Positions 1 to 26,460 of a stretch of DNA of 64,000 nucleotides are shown one piece after another. Under the pieces are notes generated by a model that made no database searches, had not been told where the DNA came from, and was given only the letters and a program-made list of their open reading frames with translations. This DNA comes from Phorcus lineatus (Eukaryota > Mollusca > Gastropoda > Trochida > Trochidae). A program made the translations under genes and the position numbers. The stretch's first letter is position 1. Every line of letters begins with the position of its first letter. Location of the stretch: contig OV121095.1 of NCBI GenBank assembly GCA_921293015.1, forward strand, positions 35,499,484 through 35,563,483, in the 5' to 3' direction.

Positions 1-284
1 GTGATGAAACCTTGAGATTCGGTTTGAGATAATATTTGAGTTTGTCCAACTTCAAAGCGAAAACATATCCAAACAGCTAGTATAGATGGCGAAGAATGTT
101 GACACTACTAAAAATTATGAGCGTCGGCTGAAATTCGTAAAATGTATTTATTTAGTTCGTAAAATTCTGTAATAATAAAATAAGTTATTATATTTCGAAT
201 GGTGAAATATGCCATTTATCGGTGAAAATAAAACCCGTATTTTCACTGAGTGAAATAAAAATGGTATTCTACTCCGTAAAATGA

Positions 285-345
285 TGCAACAATCATATGA
301 CGTCGTCTGTGACGTCATGAAACAATTGAATGACGTCATGCAACA
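285..345. repeat. dispersed-repeat end with TGACGTCA-like sites
   Basis: Contains gtcgtctgtgacgtcatgaa, also found near 30118-30145 and, more diverged, near 5520. It lies just outside fold-back element A. Confidence 0.5.
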
Positions 346-430
346 GCCGCTCTAGCGAAGCTTTTTAGCTTCTCAATTCATATAGTTAGGGTCATTTACG
401 GGGTTTTGGGAAACATAATAAATAGAACAT

Positions 431-575
431 TTGACATTTCTCGTCGAATACCATGAATATCTCATCTCGTGAAGTTGAAAATCATATATTTACACTCGTG
501 GCTACGCCACTCGTGAAAATATAGATTTCTACTACACTTGATGAGATATCCATGGTATTCGACGAGAAATGTCAA
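431..575. repeat. fold-back element A
   Basis: Arms of 36 bp at 431-466 and 540-575 are inverted with one mismatch (ttgacatttctcgtcgaata at the outer end). Weaker pairing continues inward to a centre with two actcgtg copies around ggctacgcc. It is too long and too symmetrical for chance. No transposase is present. Confidence 0.85.
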
Positions 576-1485
576 ATATCCTCTATAAATTATGTTTTTG
601 AGTTTATTTTTTGTATGGTGTTCTGATAAAGAGTTCATAACATTTTTATGTCGCAGCACCTGTATTGCTTCCCTTAGAGGCTTTTTAGAAGTTTCAATGA
701 TGATAATGACAAGGCATATATGGACATTAATTCCTTGTCAATATAGCTCTTGTATAGAGTAATACATAGTAAGTAAATAAGTAAGTATATTTCAATTGGC
801 CTTACGGGCTTGGGAACTTACATTCACCACAACCTGGCTGGCAGAATATAAGTAATTTTACATGGACAGACATGCTGCAATATTTGCTTAGAATAGTTTA
901 TCATCAAAGATTATATTCCTGAGGAGAAATCGCGTGTAGGAGATCATTTAACATTATCTTTATCGATCATATATCGATATCGTTTTGACAGTTGATTTTG
1001 AACAATGTCCTTCGAGAGCAATGAGTCCTCGAGTAAATATGGCCCTCGTTGAGAATTCATATTGGAGGTCGTCCAGGGGCAATATGTATCTCCTGAAGTT
1101 CCTTCCTCACTACTCTAGAGGCCAATAAACAGGAAAGAATATGTCATATATCGTTTAATCGTGATGTCTCATAAAGGGCTTGTTGGCATTGAACGCCATA
1201 CTTTTAAGATTATGGGTTCCCTAAAAACATGAATGTTTAGATAGATTAAAATGGATCGAGGCTTGTTGCTCAAGGTTTGAAAAGTATTTACAATAAATAC
1301 GTCATATATGGACGAAAGTACAATGACGCAAAGGCTGTCAAGCATATCCAATTTGTCCCGAGACAAGATCTTTAAAGATTATAATTTTATGCTAAAACTA
1401 GTACTTTACTTATTCAGCTTTCCATTTCCAACTAGCTGCGAATATGAAGTGTAAATTATTAAGTAAGTAAACAAAATAAACGGAG

Positions 1486-1865
1486 ACATTTTACAAAACA
1501 AATGGTGCAACTTTATAAAACAAATTGATCAGATTTACAAAACAAAATGAGCAAGTTTACAAAACAAGTGGAGCAAGTTTACAAAACAAATGGGGCAAGT
1601 TTACAAAAAAAATGGGGCAAGTTTACAAAGCAAATGGGACAAGTTTAGAAAACAAGTGGAGCAAGTGTACAAAATAAATGGAGCAAGTTTACAAATGAAG
1701 TGGCGCAAGTGTACAAAATAAATGGAGCAAGTTTACAAAACAAATCAGACAAGTTTACAAAACGAGTGGAGCAAGTTTATAAAACAAATGGAGCAAGTTT
1801 CTAAAAAAAAGAGTTCAAGTTTACAAAACAAATAGAGAACGTTTATAAAACAAATGGAGCAAGAT
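1486..1865. repeat. minisatellite, ~22-bp unit
   Basis: About 16 imperfect copies of a unit close to gcaagtttacaaaacaaatg followed by g/a. Variation is mainly in the last few bases of each unit. Confidence 0.85.
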
Positions 1866-3437
1866 CCGAAGTGAAGTCATTCAGTGACGCTACGAGTGTG
1901 GAAAGCCTTGCTATGGCATGACAAAGCATTATTGACAAGTATTCGGTTCAGGTGTTTGTATATAGTTATTTTCAATCAGTTTATGTATTTCATCATCGTT
2001 AATGTGTAGACTTACAACGCATTAATACATTTAACTGTACGTAGTACAAAGCAAAATGGTGGTCCGATATCACATCACTCTCTTTAGGTAAACGCATACC
2101 AAAGTCATGAAATAATCCGACTCACCAAAGATATTTGATAATCCTTTCCTAAGTAGGGAGACTCTGTTACATCACTCAAATAGGACTTCGTGTCAATCGT
2201 GACATTCTCTGGTTCATCCAATCATAAACTCGAGTTGCGCAACTACTGTCCGAAGATTAGCAGTGTTGTAACTTTAAAATCCTTTAAGCTAACCACGTCT
2301 TCATTATTAGTTTATATCTTAATCACCACTACACGTGATAGGTAAATTGATTTCTTTTATCAGTGCAAATACGTTCCTGGTTTTAAAGATTTATTTTGTT
2401 GTTCAGATATTTCTCTGACGTTTCGTTCTGGAGAAAAGACCAAAATAGGATTTTAGGGAAAGGGCCTTTTATTTGCTATTGTTATAATGTGATATTAGCT
2501 TTATGTTATATTCGGATTTCGCCTATATTATCCGACATCTAATTATTTCTACCCTGTGCGCTCCATGTCTTGGGGAAACTCGTATAAGCATTTAGTCAAG
2601 ACGTACCGTTACTTTTATACAGGCTTACGCATTAAATTAAACGTATCTTTACTTAGTGGACTTGCGACCAAAAGGATAAAACACAAATGATTGTATTAAA
2701 CTCATATTCTAACATCAACGGCTATAACTTTATGCAATGTCTCTCACTCTCGATACAGTTTGCTTTACCACTTCTCTTTACACGGGTGGTTTTTATGTAA
2801 GACCAACTCCTTTGCTTATTCTTTGCAGGCCAATCATCATCGTTTATTCAATAATTATTTCACCTAAGCTTTTGACCATTTCTGTACGACATGGATCAAT
2901 GGCTCGCTCTCAAAACATCGTCCACTGAAATCATTCAAGTATAGTGCTTGTCATGAGCAATATCAATTGTGTTCATCCTTAACTTTAAGATTCTATCCGC
3001 TACAAAAGTGAATTTTTACATTTAAATATATCTGTGATCATCATATTATTCTCACTATAACACTGTTTTAGAGTATACAGGAAGATCCAAACAAAATAAT
3101 TTTGAATAATTCTCTACGAATTAATCTATCGGCTACTCACATTCAGCTTTATTGAGCTATCCGTTGAAAAGATAACTGAGGTGTATCTGAGTTGTTCACA
3201 CTTAGGTCCTTACCTAAGATACAGTTACTCAAATATATATTTTTGGAAACGTATCCAAAGAAGACACATGCACGTTTGTCATTGGAAGTCTTATATTGGT
3301 GTTTTCATGAAAATCTTATCGTTCATCGATATTCATTGAAAACTGCTAAGCATTTTTTTTTTGGCGTTTTAAATCTATTATGTGAGATATTTTATTATAA
3401 AAAAGTAGAACGTTTGCAAGTATCAAATCTAAAATAG

Positions 3438-3602
3438 AATGTCCAGAAAATCAGGATGTGTCCCTTAAAAGGCCATCTATAGTAAACTATTCTACAAGTA
3501 AAGAAAATAACAGTTGAATCTGAATGTCCAGAAAATCAGGATGCACCCCTAAAAGAACATCTATAGTCAACTATTCTACAAGTAAAGAAAAAACAGTTGA
3601 CC
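3438..3602. repeat. two-copy direct repeat, ~82 bp
   Basis: aatgtccagaaaatcaggat starts both halves (about 3438 and 3522). The halves agree over most of their length, including ctattctacaagtaaagaaa. Confidence 0.85.
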
Positions 3603-5049
3603 ATGGTACCTGTACACGAAATCTCAACTTTCTAAGGTATATTGTTCTTGAAAATAAGTAGAAAATGCAAAAAGGTTGTAAGCATTCTTTCACATGTCCA
3701 TCAGCCCGGAGTTAAAAATTACAAATGAATACAAATGGTAGCTTAAAGATTGACTGAAATGACCCATGGTAACTTTCGTAATTCATTAAAATATATTCAA
3801 ATATGACGGTGACTTAACTCTATATTTCGGAAATCGGTCGATAAACGGCTTAAATACGGCTTTTTTTAAAACATCAGCTAATAAACACCAGTGAACAGAA
3901 CTGAAAGGGCTCGTTGTCACTGAAGCGTGAGTCCTGCCGCTTGACCTGATAGGAGTCGCCCCTATAACCTCCTTATTGAAAAAAACCCCAGCAACCCTCG
4001 CTGTTTTTACTACTGATTAAACATATTTAAAGTCATCCAAAAAACTCAAACTTTTGATATATTGATGTTTAATATATTTATTCTTTGACTCGTTGGTAAC
4101 TAGCGATAATGTCAATGTCCTCTCATAATGATGTAACTCTTGGCATTCAACTGCTATTTCGTATATATTGTCACGACGTCCAATCAGTATGAACCAATGA
4201 ATATACATGTAGAATATACATTCAACCAATAAATTAAGAGAAGGCGATTGGGGTCATTTGAAAATATAGATCGTTTAGAACGATTATTCTTTTAATATAA
4301 AGGATGTTTCTAACGCTTGCGTAAGGTATTAGACTATTATTAGATTACTGCATCAAAAACAGAGACAAAGCCACATGGTGTGAGGTGTAATGCTAGAAAA
4401 CAAGATATTTTAGATAACTACAAACGAATCATCCACTTTAGTACTAAGTTGTCACGAAAGTTAAGTCATGGAAAATAAGCTTTCCCGCGAAATATGATAT
4501 AAATTCACTACAGTACCATCTATAAGAGTTGTGAACAACTTTCATTTTTCGAGATCAACTACATTTCATATCGATAACAGCCTGCATGATATAAAAATAC
4601 GTGTTATTCTATATCTCTCACCACCAAAGTTCTTAACATTTATTATATAAATCCAACCGAAAAAACCGCGTCCACTCCAATCGTAATGAATATGGCGACT
4701 AAGAAGGAAAGTTGATTTACAGTAATATATCGTATTTATGATTTCTTTCGGTAATGCTACTGCCCCTATTTTGCTGTTGAATTAGGTTAAAAATACAAAT
4801 ACAGAGAAAAACAAAGAGCTCGAGATTCAGCTGGCTCCTAACACACCACACACTGGACGTGACTTCGAGTCATGCTTCGAAGATTTTGCCAAAGCTTTCC
4901 CCAGTCTGATTATAAGAATAATCAACAAGATGCCGTATATAATAATTCACGGATATGAAAAACACTATTATCAAGAACAACCATGTACGAATGATCCCTG
5001 TTTTTATTTACAAAACCTTCTAATATAAAAACAAATATAAGACCACACC

Positions 5050-5400
5050 TTTCCATTATATTATCAATATATATCAATCCCAAATAAAAGACTTCACACA
5101 CGATCACATATAGCATTACATCCTCATTCCCCAAGGATCTGACGCCTTCAAACATGTTAGTTATTTTACAGCCGCTTCAACCTCTGCCGGAGCGATTTCA
5201 AATTTGCTATGTGGTCAATATTTTATATCATATATCATACCAGCCCTTTCCATCATCGTCAAAATTATATTAATAACACATAAAAGACCTCAAAGACGAT
5301 CCCCATATAGCATCATTTCCTTATTTCCTTCAGGACCTGGCGCCATAATACATATTAGTTATTTTACAGCCGCTTGAGCGATATCAAATTTGATGCGTTA
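5050..5400. repeat. diverged direct duplication, ~180 bp
   Basis: Two halves share cctttccat, the gatcacatatagcat region and gttattttacagccgctt, with clear divergence elsewhere. Confidence 0.65.
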
Positions 5401-5404
5401 TAAT

Positions 5405-5545
5405 TGTTATTACCCAAATGGTAAATCATCAGTGGTGACATATTTTCAATATGATCACATGTGCACATATCACTTTAGCCTAGAAACAATTGTTTCAAAA
5501 CGAGTTGCCGTAATTAAATTTTGTCGGCTATGACGTCAATTAACC
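5405..5545. repeat. dispersed repeat, copy 1
   Basis: Matches 30005-30145 over about 140 bp, including gtgacatattttcaatatga and cacatgtgcacatatcactt. Both copies are mutated. Confidence 0.75.
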
Positions 5546-6989
5546 ATTGTTTAACAGAATCACTATATTCAACTCCCCAGATTTCATTACTATATTTCTA
5601 TCAAATATCGAAGAAACAACTGAAAAAGATATGTTTTTATTCTTTAAAGCTATTGTGTATAACAATCAATGCTTTGGCTGCTTGCAAAGCAAGTCACTTG
5701 AAGGCTGCCGACAAGTAAGATACTATTATGGTACATCAATACTAGATCCTTATAAAGGGGAACCACAAATTATCACTTTACTGCAGCACGACACACCTTT
5801 CAAATATATATCAAATACCACATTGAAAACAATTGCACCGGTATTTTAAAGATATACTTCGATGCACCATTTCTCACAACTTAATTTGAAGAATAATTTA
5901 ACTCTTTCTTGAAGCCAGGTAAGTTACTGTAAATGGCAAATCTGCAAAATGTGTTAGCATCAGATAAATATATAACAAACATTTTAGTTCATTGAGGAAA
6001 AAGACAAATAATTCAGGACTGAGCACAGATATCTGTTCATTTGAAGTTTTAAAACATTTTGTGACTCTATTTTCTATTGTGAGAAGTACATCATCTTAAA
6101 AAAATCAATAATCTGTCAGTTTATCCTTTTGTATTTAATAAATACATCATTTTCACGCTATCAAGGTAGTAAAACGCATTTCTGAAATCAATAAATGCAA
6201 AATAAAATCGCCCTTTCGGTCACTTAAATATTTGGACGAAGAATGATAGACAATGGTAATGTCTGAGAGCGAATAAAGCTTGATATTCTGATAACAAACC
6301 ATTTACATATTCGTTATTTAGAGATCACTACATCATTCTTATAAAACCGAGCTACTTTCCCTTTAAGAAAACCCTCTGCAAAGTGGCCCTGGCGTTTAAG
6401 TCATGTTCGATGTCATGGACCGGCGAGGGGCCATATTGTTGAAAAAAATCAGGAACAAATGCAAGCATGCGAGGAGGAGGCCCAGTTTTATAAGGAAAAG
6501 AAGATTCGATCACCTGCATGGCAGTAAACTTGTCTCATGACGAAAGACGCTGTCTTATACAAACTGCTGATTTTCTTATTTAAACATATTTTATTCACAG
6601 AAGTGAAATGGATTAGGCACAAGTTGTCCAACTTATCAATTCCTCTCCATGATTGTTACATTTCGCATTTGCATTATGTATACAGTCAGATTAAAAATAT
6701 AATACAAAACATACAGAAAATAAAGACAGAATAAGAAAATTTTGATAAATATGCACACTTGAATCTCTTTGTTTCTTATATATATATACACATATTTGAA
6801 TATGGATTCATTTCATAGAGCAATGGATCTGCATGGCCATTACGGACTAAACTAACATCTAAGACCACTCTCCCTAGAGAAAGATTTAATATCTTATTTA
6901 ATAATCTATTGCGCTCATTCTATCAGTGACCTTCAGTATGTTGTTGATATGACAAGCCCATTTGACGTCAAAGGAGAATGTTAATCCAA

Positions 6990-7375
6990 GATGTTTGTGG
7001 TTTTATCTTGCTTTATCAACTTAATGTCAAATTATAATACAATATCTTTAACTTCCTTTTTTAGTGTGAATAAAACAGACTCTGTTTTTTCCGGATTATA
7101 CGAAATGAGCCAATCATTAGCCCATGTATTTAGTTTCCGAAGATTTCTGTTCATATCAGCTTCCAAAATGATATAATCTTTAATATTTCAAGCATATCAG
7201 GAAATAACTGGACACCATATTTTCCATTTGAAATGATATCAATGACAATTCTTGATAAAAAGGAAAATAGGATGGGACTTAATATGCATCCCTGTCTCAA
7301 ACCAACAGGACAGTCAAAGTAATCGGTTATTGTTCAGTCTAACTTTTACTGATTTATATATTCCCTGGAGAGCTT
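6990..7375 (-). mobile_element. decayed non-LTR retrotransposon, reverse transcriptase fragment
   Basis: Minus-strand translation gives 'CPVGLRQGCILSPILFSF', a classic LINE RT block, preceded by 'LKALQGIYKSVKVRLNNN'. It is followed by 'MNRNLRKLNTWANDWLISYN' with PEKTESVLF. The catalytic YADD/FADD segment between the blocks is missing, and stops and frame changes are present. Confidence 0.8.
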
Positions 7376-7625
7376 TCAACATCCCCCCCCCCAGACCTGT
7401 ATGTAACTAGTTTCAGTCATCTTCTCACAGAACCAACCCCGCCCTTGACCTAAACTGAGTAAGAATAGAAGCGTCACCACATTTACATTTGAAATGCGAC
7501 TTTGTTCGATTGTTATCGTAATTTCTTACATCAGAGTGTAGTAATTTTTATCTAATATCTGTCCACATAAACCAATTTGTTTAGGTGTCTTTTGAAGACA
7601 TCATGTCACTTTGTTTCAGTGGCAT

Positions 7626-7722
7626 TCATTACCCGTGGAATGAAAATGCATATGGTGACGTTTCTCTCTCTTGAACGCCGCTAATGGCTGAAATATTGCC
7701 CAAGCGGCGTTAAACAACAACA
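7626..7722 (+). mobile_element. SINE-like 3' tail
   Basis: Contains ggctgaaatattgcccaagc followed by ggcgttaaacaacaac. This resembles the 3' end of SINE families I know from mollusc genomes. I did not recognise the tRNA-derived head. Confidence 0.5.
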
Positions 7723-9364
7723 TATTTCACATAATGAAAAAAACTTGATTGGATATCGCGAACATTCAGCGTAAAGACTTCGGATACACTCAGTAAAGAT
7801 TGCATCTCACATTTCATCAGTACTTTTCCGTTCAAGATTTAAGAAGTCAAAATATTGGGCAATCTGAAACCTGAGATGGAAGTCTACAAGTTATACTCAG
7901 GCCGATCATCAGAGGTAAGTTCTGCGATGTGTCACGATATTTAAAGTCGATTTTTAGAGGTCCGGGGTTGGCCTTGCAAATGATTGAGCTCCTTGAATGT
8001 TGCAATATTCGACTTTAGCAAAGAGTGGACGGAAAAGTACGACGCTAAGCAACATTTGAAATTTCTTTTGCCGACAGCCCAGTGTATGTTACGCTTCGTT
8101 AACTACTCTGACAATCACAGCACAGTTGACGCAGCGTGACATGGATTGGGTCTTGTCCTTGTGACATCTTCAGCAGCAAAAAGACACACAGACAGACAAA
8201 ATTTATTTGGGTCTCATCTTTACATCACAAATATAAGTAACACAGTTACATGTACATATACAATTAAAATGTTGAGCAAATCTTACAGAAAGACATCTCT
8301 TATAAGAGATTATGAATGTATAATAATACAACACAAAAAAATTAAGTGTATGATAAAAATATTTTACAGTGCAAAAATCTGAGAATAAACAAATGAATAA
8401 AGTTTAAACATCAGGATGTGTAGACTGTCTAAAAAGGACACTTGTGGAATGGTCATTAAAAGTTTTAAGCCATAAAATCAACATTGAATTTCTAACAATT
8501 ACTAAAAAGGATACCTCTTTCACATGAGTATAGTGGGCGGTGTAATAAAATATGTTATTCATCTGCAATTAATTAACAATAATCATATTCTGTCCTTTAG
8601 AGTACAAATATCACACCCTCCAGTTTCAACTCTTAGAGGAGCATCTCCACATCTTAAATCTTATAATGAACGAGACATTTGGCACTATGCATACACTTCA
8701 GGTAGATATTCATCTTGAAAGGTAATATCAGTTCATAACTTATAAACCCTCGGTGTGGCTGGATATTTACATAAAAAAATAGAAATTTAAACAAAAATTT
8801 AAAGGTAAAAAAAATGGGAAAACTTCAGAAACAACATCACAACTGAAGAATGGTATGAGATTTTTTTTATCAAGAGTTAGTTATCGAAAGGTTGGACCCT
8901 AAAATCAAAATAGTTGACGTACAGTTTAAACCTTCAATTTATTTCTTTTATAAAAGCATATTTATTTAAAAAGTTATTATACAAAATGGATCTAAATAAC
9001 TCAAATGTCTACAAATTTAGCAACACTGCGCATTCATTAACAATGCCAAACTATTTACCCATTTATCACCGCCATATCTTGTTACCACATACTTTAGTTA
9101 GGTAATTGAAAACAAACTATCACATGCCTCTCTACAAGCTAAATCAAGAATACACATCATTTTATTTTGGAAAACAAATTGTTTGACATGATGTACAGTA
9201 TTTTTTTACGGTTGAACACAAAGGTTATAGTTGATAGGCTTTTCAACAGTAGCTTATCAAACTTTCATTCTTGGAAGTTATTCACATCAATAGATAAGCT
9301 CTTCAGGAACTCGGGCAAGGTTGCATTGTAACTTTCGTAACTATCAAACAGGGTGGTCGATATA

Positions 9365-9800
9365 TGGAGAACGCCTTAAAAATTATGAAAAATTAAACAT
9401 GAAAACTGGTTGTTGCCCGCAGTACACCTCAAACTTATGAAAAATCAAATATGACAACCTAACAGATCAGGAAGAATTTAATATTTGTAACTGGTCGTTG
9501 CACAATGAACACCCTGAAAATTATAAAAATCACATACGTGTTACTGGTCGCTACCCGCAGGAAACTTTAAAATCATGAAAAATCCAAAAAGAGAAACTGG
9601 TCTTTACTTACAGAAGACTTTTAAATTATGAAAAATCATATATGTAAAACTGACAGTTACGTACTGAACACTTCGAAAATTGTAAAAAATCAAATTAGTG
9701 AAACAAGTCGTTACATGCAAAACAACTCAACAATTATGGAAAATGACATGTGAAACTGGAAGTTGCAAACAGAATATCTTAAAATTATCAAAGCTAAAAT
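9365..9800. repeat. degenerate tandem array, ~58-60 bp unit
   Basis: About seven or eight eroded units, each with aaattatgaaaaatcaaata followed by a gaaactggtcgttac-like block and cagaacac. Confidence 0.7.
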
Positions 9801-10357
9801 ATGTGCAACATTACACGTAAACCAACTTGCACAAGTTCAATCATACTAAACTCACCCTCTCACATTTGATCATCTGCTGTAATCATTGATTTGATGAAGT
9901 TTGACTTCATCCATGATGTTACAGCCTTTCAAAGACTTATCTATTTTCATTCAAATACTTTGCATTCAGCCGGTATGGGTTATTGGTCCCCGGTCCCCTG
10001 TTATCACACATATACCATTGGGAAAGCAAAATATTATATTGACTATACATGATTAAACACTGATTTTATAAATCAAATTAAGTTTAACCCTTGATAATGC
10101 GCAAATGGAATATCATCCCTATTTTAAATAGCACGCAACAACATATCTGTTGAAATGATAAGATGGAATAAGGGATACAGTAAGAGTTAGAGTCAGAATC
10201 GGGTTTTGAAATGGTATTAGTTTGGATAAATGTTAACTAGTTAGGTTAATGACATAAATGCAGGGTTACAGCTAACCTCAAGGCTAAAGGATCATCATAA
10301 ATGAAAGACATTCGTTTAAATATCAAATGGCACAGTCTTGATATATTAAGTTAAAGT

Positions 10358-22563
<12,206 letters not shown>

Positions 22564-22875
22564 TTTTCAAATGCTTCTTTACCGTTCCAAGTGTAACGAT
22601 AAGATACATCCGGCTCCTTAAAACGTTTTTTTACATCAAACATAAAAGCTATAAGGAGTATCTGATTACTTTCAGAGTAAACCAGTTGTCTCTCCCTATG
22701 AGACAGTCCCGTCACGCATGATGAAACACCAATTTCGAGCTTCTTTCTGAGTCAAATTCTCTAGATCACGTGGTTTATGATAGAGGAGGGTTTCCGTACT
22801 TAACTATTGTCCAGCTGAATCGTCCATTGTCGGTGTACGTGTTTCCTTATCTGAAAATTACTTCGGATTTGTTTT

Positions 22876-22975
<100 letters not shown>

Positions 22976-23349
22976 TGGACATTTTCACGTCTATATATAT
23001 ATATATATATCGATATGTTTTCACCTTGCCGTGGGAAGATGGTGGAGGTGGTACCTGTGTAGAGCACGATGGTTTATGCTACTTTACACCGTCGTCCCGG
23101 ATATCAAGCAACGATATAGGAAAGGAAAATAGAAAATAATATTAGCTTGTATTAGATGCAGCATTTAAGATTTCTGATACTCCAAAAACTATTTTTTTTC
23201 TTGTCACCTTATTGAACCTTATGAATAAGAACATTTGTAAGTAAAATAAGCCGCTGATATAACCTGGCAACATATGTAAATTATAAAAATTTTAGTTTTC
23301 TTTCTTCTATTTAAAATAGTTTCGACTTGTGGTGTAAACATATTTTTAT

Positions 23350-26300
23350 TCAATAAATTTTACATGGATGGGTAAACAAGCCGCAATGTCTTATGTAAAT
23401 ACCTCTCAAGTACATTTTCAAGTACATAACAAAATACATGAATATTAAACAATGCGATAAAGAGAAGGAGAGCAAGCAAACCTGTATACATGCAGCGTAT
23501 GGGGACAATTAATCTTTTATCAAACCTATACGAGTTTATAATGATGGTATGGACAGATTTAAGTATCAATTTGTTGATGAATATATATTTGTTGGAGACT
23601 CCATTTAAAACAGATTTGAGGTTGTAGCCCTGTATATGAAAATGCATTTTCATTTCTTATAATGGAAAAATTTGAACAAATGAAAAAGTGCGGTGGGTCT
23701 TCATAGGGGTGACCACAAGAGCAGGATGGACTTAATGATATGTGCCGTTCAAACATGTGTGCATTCAAATCACTGTATCCAAGTCTGAGGCGAGCATGAA
23801 CAATTTGGCAGAAATGTGAACCAAAATTTAGTTACTTCTGCCTTGTAGATTGCAATAGAGTTTTGAAGTTGCCTATAGTTAGTATATTGGATATATTATC
23901 AGGTAGCCTATTCCATTGTGTTATTGTATTTGGTAAAAAGGAATTTTTATACAGATCAGTACGGCAGCGGACATTCTGGATATTAATACTGTTTCTAAGT
24001 GTATGTTCAGTTAACTGCGATAATCTCGCTGGTAAAAGTTGGCATAAATAATCTGGTGCCATATTGTTAGTCGTTTTGTATAATAATGTTAATTGACTTG
24101 TTTGTCGACGATCAGTTAGGGAGATGGAGTTATAGTTTCCTTATGAATTAACGAATGACTTGTTCCCCCAAATCGTCCGCAAAGCATCTAAATGCAAGTT
24201 TTTAATGATTTTCTCTTGTTCTTTTGGGCAATTGTCCCATATGTGAGAACAGTAATAAAAATGGCAATATGGAAGACTTGAACATTGGCTCTAATTATTT
24301 TCTTGATGATCTTATATTAGACTATGAAGGAAATTTACTAATGGACTTATCTTTTTAACTATTTCAGCAATGTGTGAATTCCACCTACAATCTTATTGGA
24401 ATGCAATTCCCAAATGCTTATGTTTATCAACTTCGTTGATGTCTGCTCCTTGCATTGTAAGTCTAGGAATCGGCTTTTGATTACTTCTGCGAGAGAATAG
24501 AATTGCTTCAGTCTTACCTAGATTAAAGTCAACTTGCCATATTTCAGCCCGATTAGAAATCCTGCTTACGTAATTTTTTGAGGAAGCAGCAGTAAAATCA
24601 TGATTAATTTAAGATTGACTTAAACAAGGGTAACAGATTTTGCCAAACAATACATTGCCGTCTTCGACTTGAATGCAGCGACTTAAATGCACATAAATAT
24701 GAAAGATTTATATCCCAAAAATCAGCTTGTTCATGTTGTCATTATTATGACGACTCTCTTCATTATTTCATAATGTGTCCCCTAGATAGTGATTTGCGTC
24801 AAAACATGTTTTTCTATACTAAAGGATTTGATTTGAAATCAGTATTGTTTTGCAATTAAAACTGCACGTCAGTTGAAAATACTGATTTCTTAAACTCAGT
24901 TCACATGTTTATATATTTAACAGGCAGATTTGTCTTAAAATAGTGTCCATATGACACAGTTATAATATTTAACTTGTAATGATGTTGTAAGTTGTTTTGG
25001 TTTTTTTTTCATTTTCTTTTTTGGCAGATTTCGCATTGACATACTCATAATATTTTCTGATACCGTTGCTGTCTTCAAAAACTACTTGACAATGCACAAT
25101 TTTCTTGTATGCATTTTTCCTAATGTATATTCATCATGCCATGTTTCTATGTTTTGTGTGCCGAAGCGGTGTGGATATAAGACATTCCAACAAAGATAAG
25201 AGATTCTCGCCAATTTTCCTCAAATATTTGAGAAGGATGACAGGAATTATAGATCTGAACATATTCATTTCCAATGAATGGAACCGGGTTGGGAAACAAG
25301 CTTAGGCTAATGCAATTACAGCATTCAAATAAGTATCATCCGCAAAATGGCGTATATGAATGCTTATCCCTTCACTTATATCCTCTATATATATATAATG
25401 AAAAATAGTGGTCCTAATACCGAGCCTTAGGGTACAACAGCAAATAGAGTGCTATCATAGGATCAAAATCCATTAGTATGAACACGTTGTTCTCTGTTCT
25501 GGAGGTAACTCTCAAACCACCTTAAGAGATTGCCATCTGTACCATCCAATTTAGGTTATTTAAAAAGATTATCAGTAGAATCTCCAGGTGTAAAACCGGA
25601 TTGGAGATCAGTGAGCAAGTCGTTATCTTTGAAGTAACATTTGCTTAACCACTTGTCAATGCAACAAGTCTTTAATTTGAACAGTCGTAGGTACTACCCT
25701 TTGTTTATGAATAGGGACTTCCGACTTCCTCGATTTTAGGGAGATAATTTCCTGAAAGGGATTGGTTAAATACGTTATGTGATGGAGGAAGCCAGAAGTC
25801 GAGAATTTATTTCAGAAAGCCATTGCTAAGCCTATTGCTTTTGTAGCTTTTAGGGATGAAAGAATATCACATACTTCAATGGAGGTACAGATGCAGGTCA
25901 CATAATGATGAGTCAGTGCACGAAACAACTTAATATCAATATTTCTATGAGAATAGTCAACCTTTGCTTGATTTGTGAATTATTCATTCATTATATTTGT
26001 CAGTACTATCATCGTAAAGTTATTTTTAGTGGAAAACAGGTGATCGTTTACCTTTTAATAATCTTTCATAAGGCGACACCCGATGTTTGTACCATGATTT
26101 TGCATTAATTACTGTTTTGCAATTGTGACAGATGTATTACTTTTACTTTTGAATAGTCAAAATTTAAAAATCTTTGCCCAATCAGGAGGTCAATTTCGCC
26201 TGTAGACAATTCTATGTAAGCCATTGCGTTTTCGGATAAATAGTCGAGTTTCTTTATTCATCCATGGAGCATGTTTTGGCCTGATAGTAATCTTGTTCGG

Positions 26301-26460
26301 TATATGTTTGTTGAATAACTCTAAGAGTTTATCATTAAACTGATTTGCTGCTTGATTAAGTTCGCGGGAGGCTAGAATTGGATCCAAATCGAAAGAACTA
26401 AGTTCATCTGAGAGAGTTAGTAAGGAGATGCTTGTCTCGTACTCATTTAGGAGCCAGAAT
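23350..26460 (-). mobile_element. decayed non-LTR (LINE) retrotransposon, minus strand
   Basis: Ordered minus-strand fragments. Pre-RT linker: 'KHAPWMNKETRLFIRKRNG' (26190-26387). RT blocks: 'DNDLLTDLQSGFTPGDST' (about 25570-25630), 'LDGTDGNLLRWFESYLQNRE' (about 25500-25560), GSVLGPLFF (25393-25440) and the catalytic FADD (25335-25346). Then 'WQVDFNLGKTEAILFSRR' (about 24490-24540), 'FLPNTITQWNRLPDNISN' (23832-24062) and the terminal C-x-C...H-x-x-x-C knuckle 'SCSCGHPYEDPPHFFIC' (about 23690-23740). Many stops and frame breaks make it inactive. I judge it to be of the jockey/CR1 general type; the clade is not resolved. Confidence 0.88.
24655..24862 (+). mobile_element. plus-strand LINE 3' fragment nested in the minus-strand LINE
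   Basis: Plus-strand translation 'RLRLECSDLNAHKYERFIS' with 'CSCCHYYDDSLHYFIMCPLD' is a LINE C-terminal zinc-knuckle region. It lies between the FADD and WQVDF blocks of the opposite-strand element, which are about 800 bp apart instead of roughly 130. Confidence 0.75.

Larger units (their letters stand above)
1..10357. other. region without recognisable gene
   Basis: AT-rich, repeat-laden DNA with short open frames only and no family match. The supported contents are the fold-back element, minisatellites, direct repeats and the RT fragment listed separately. I see nothing I can name in 1870-3430, 3610-5040, 5550-6850 or 7730-9340. Confidence 0.6.
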
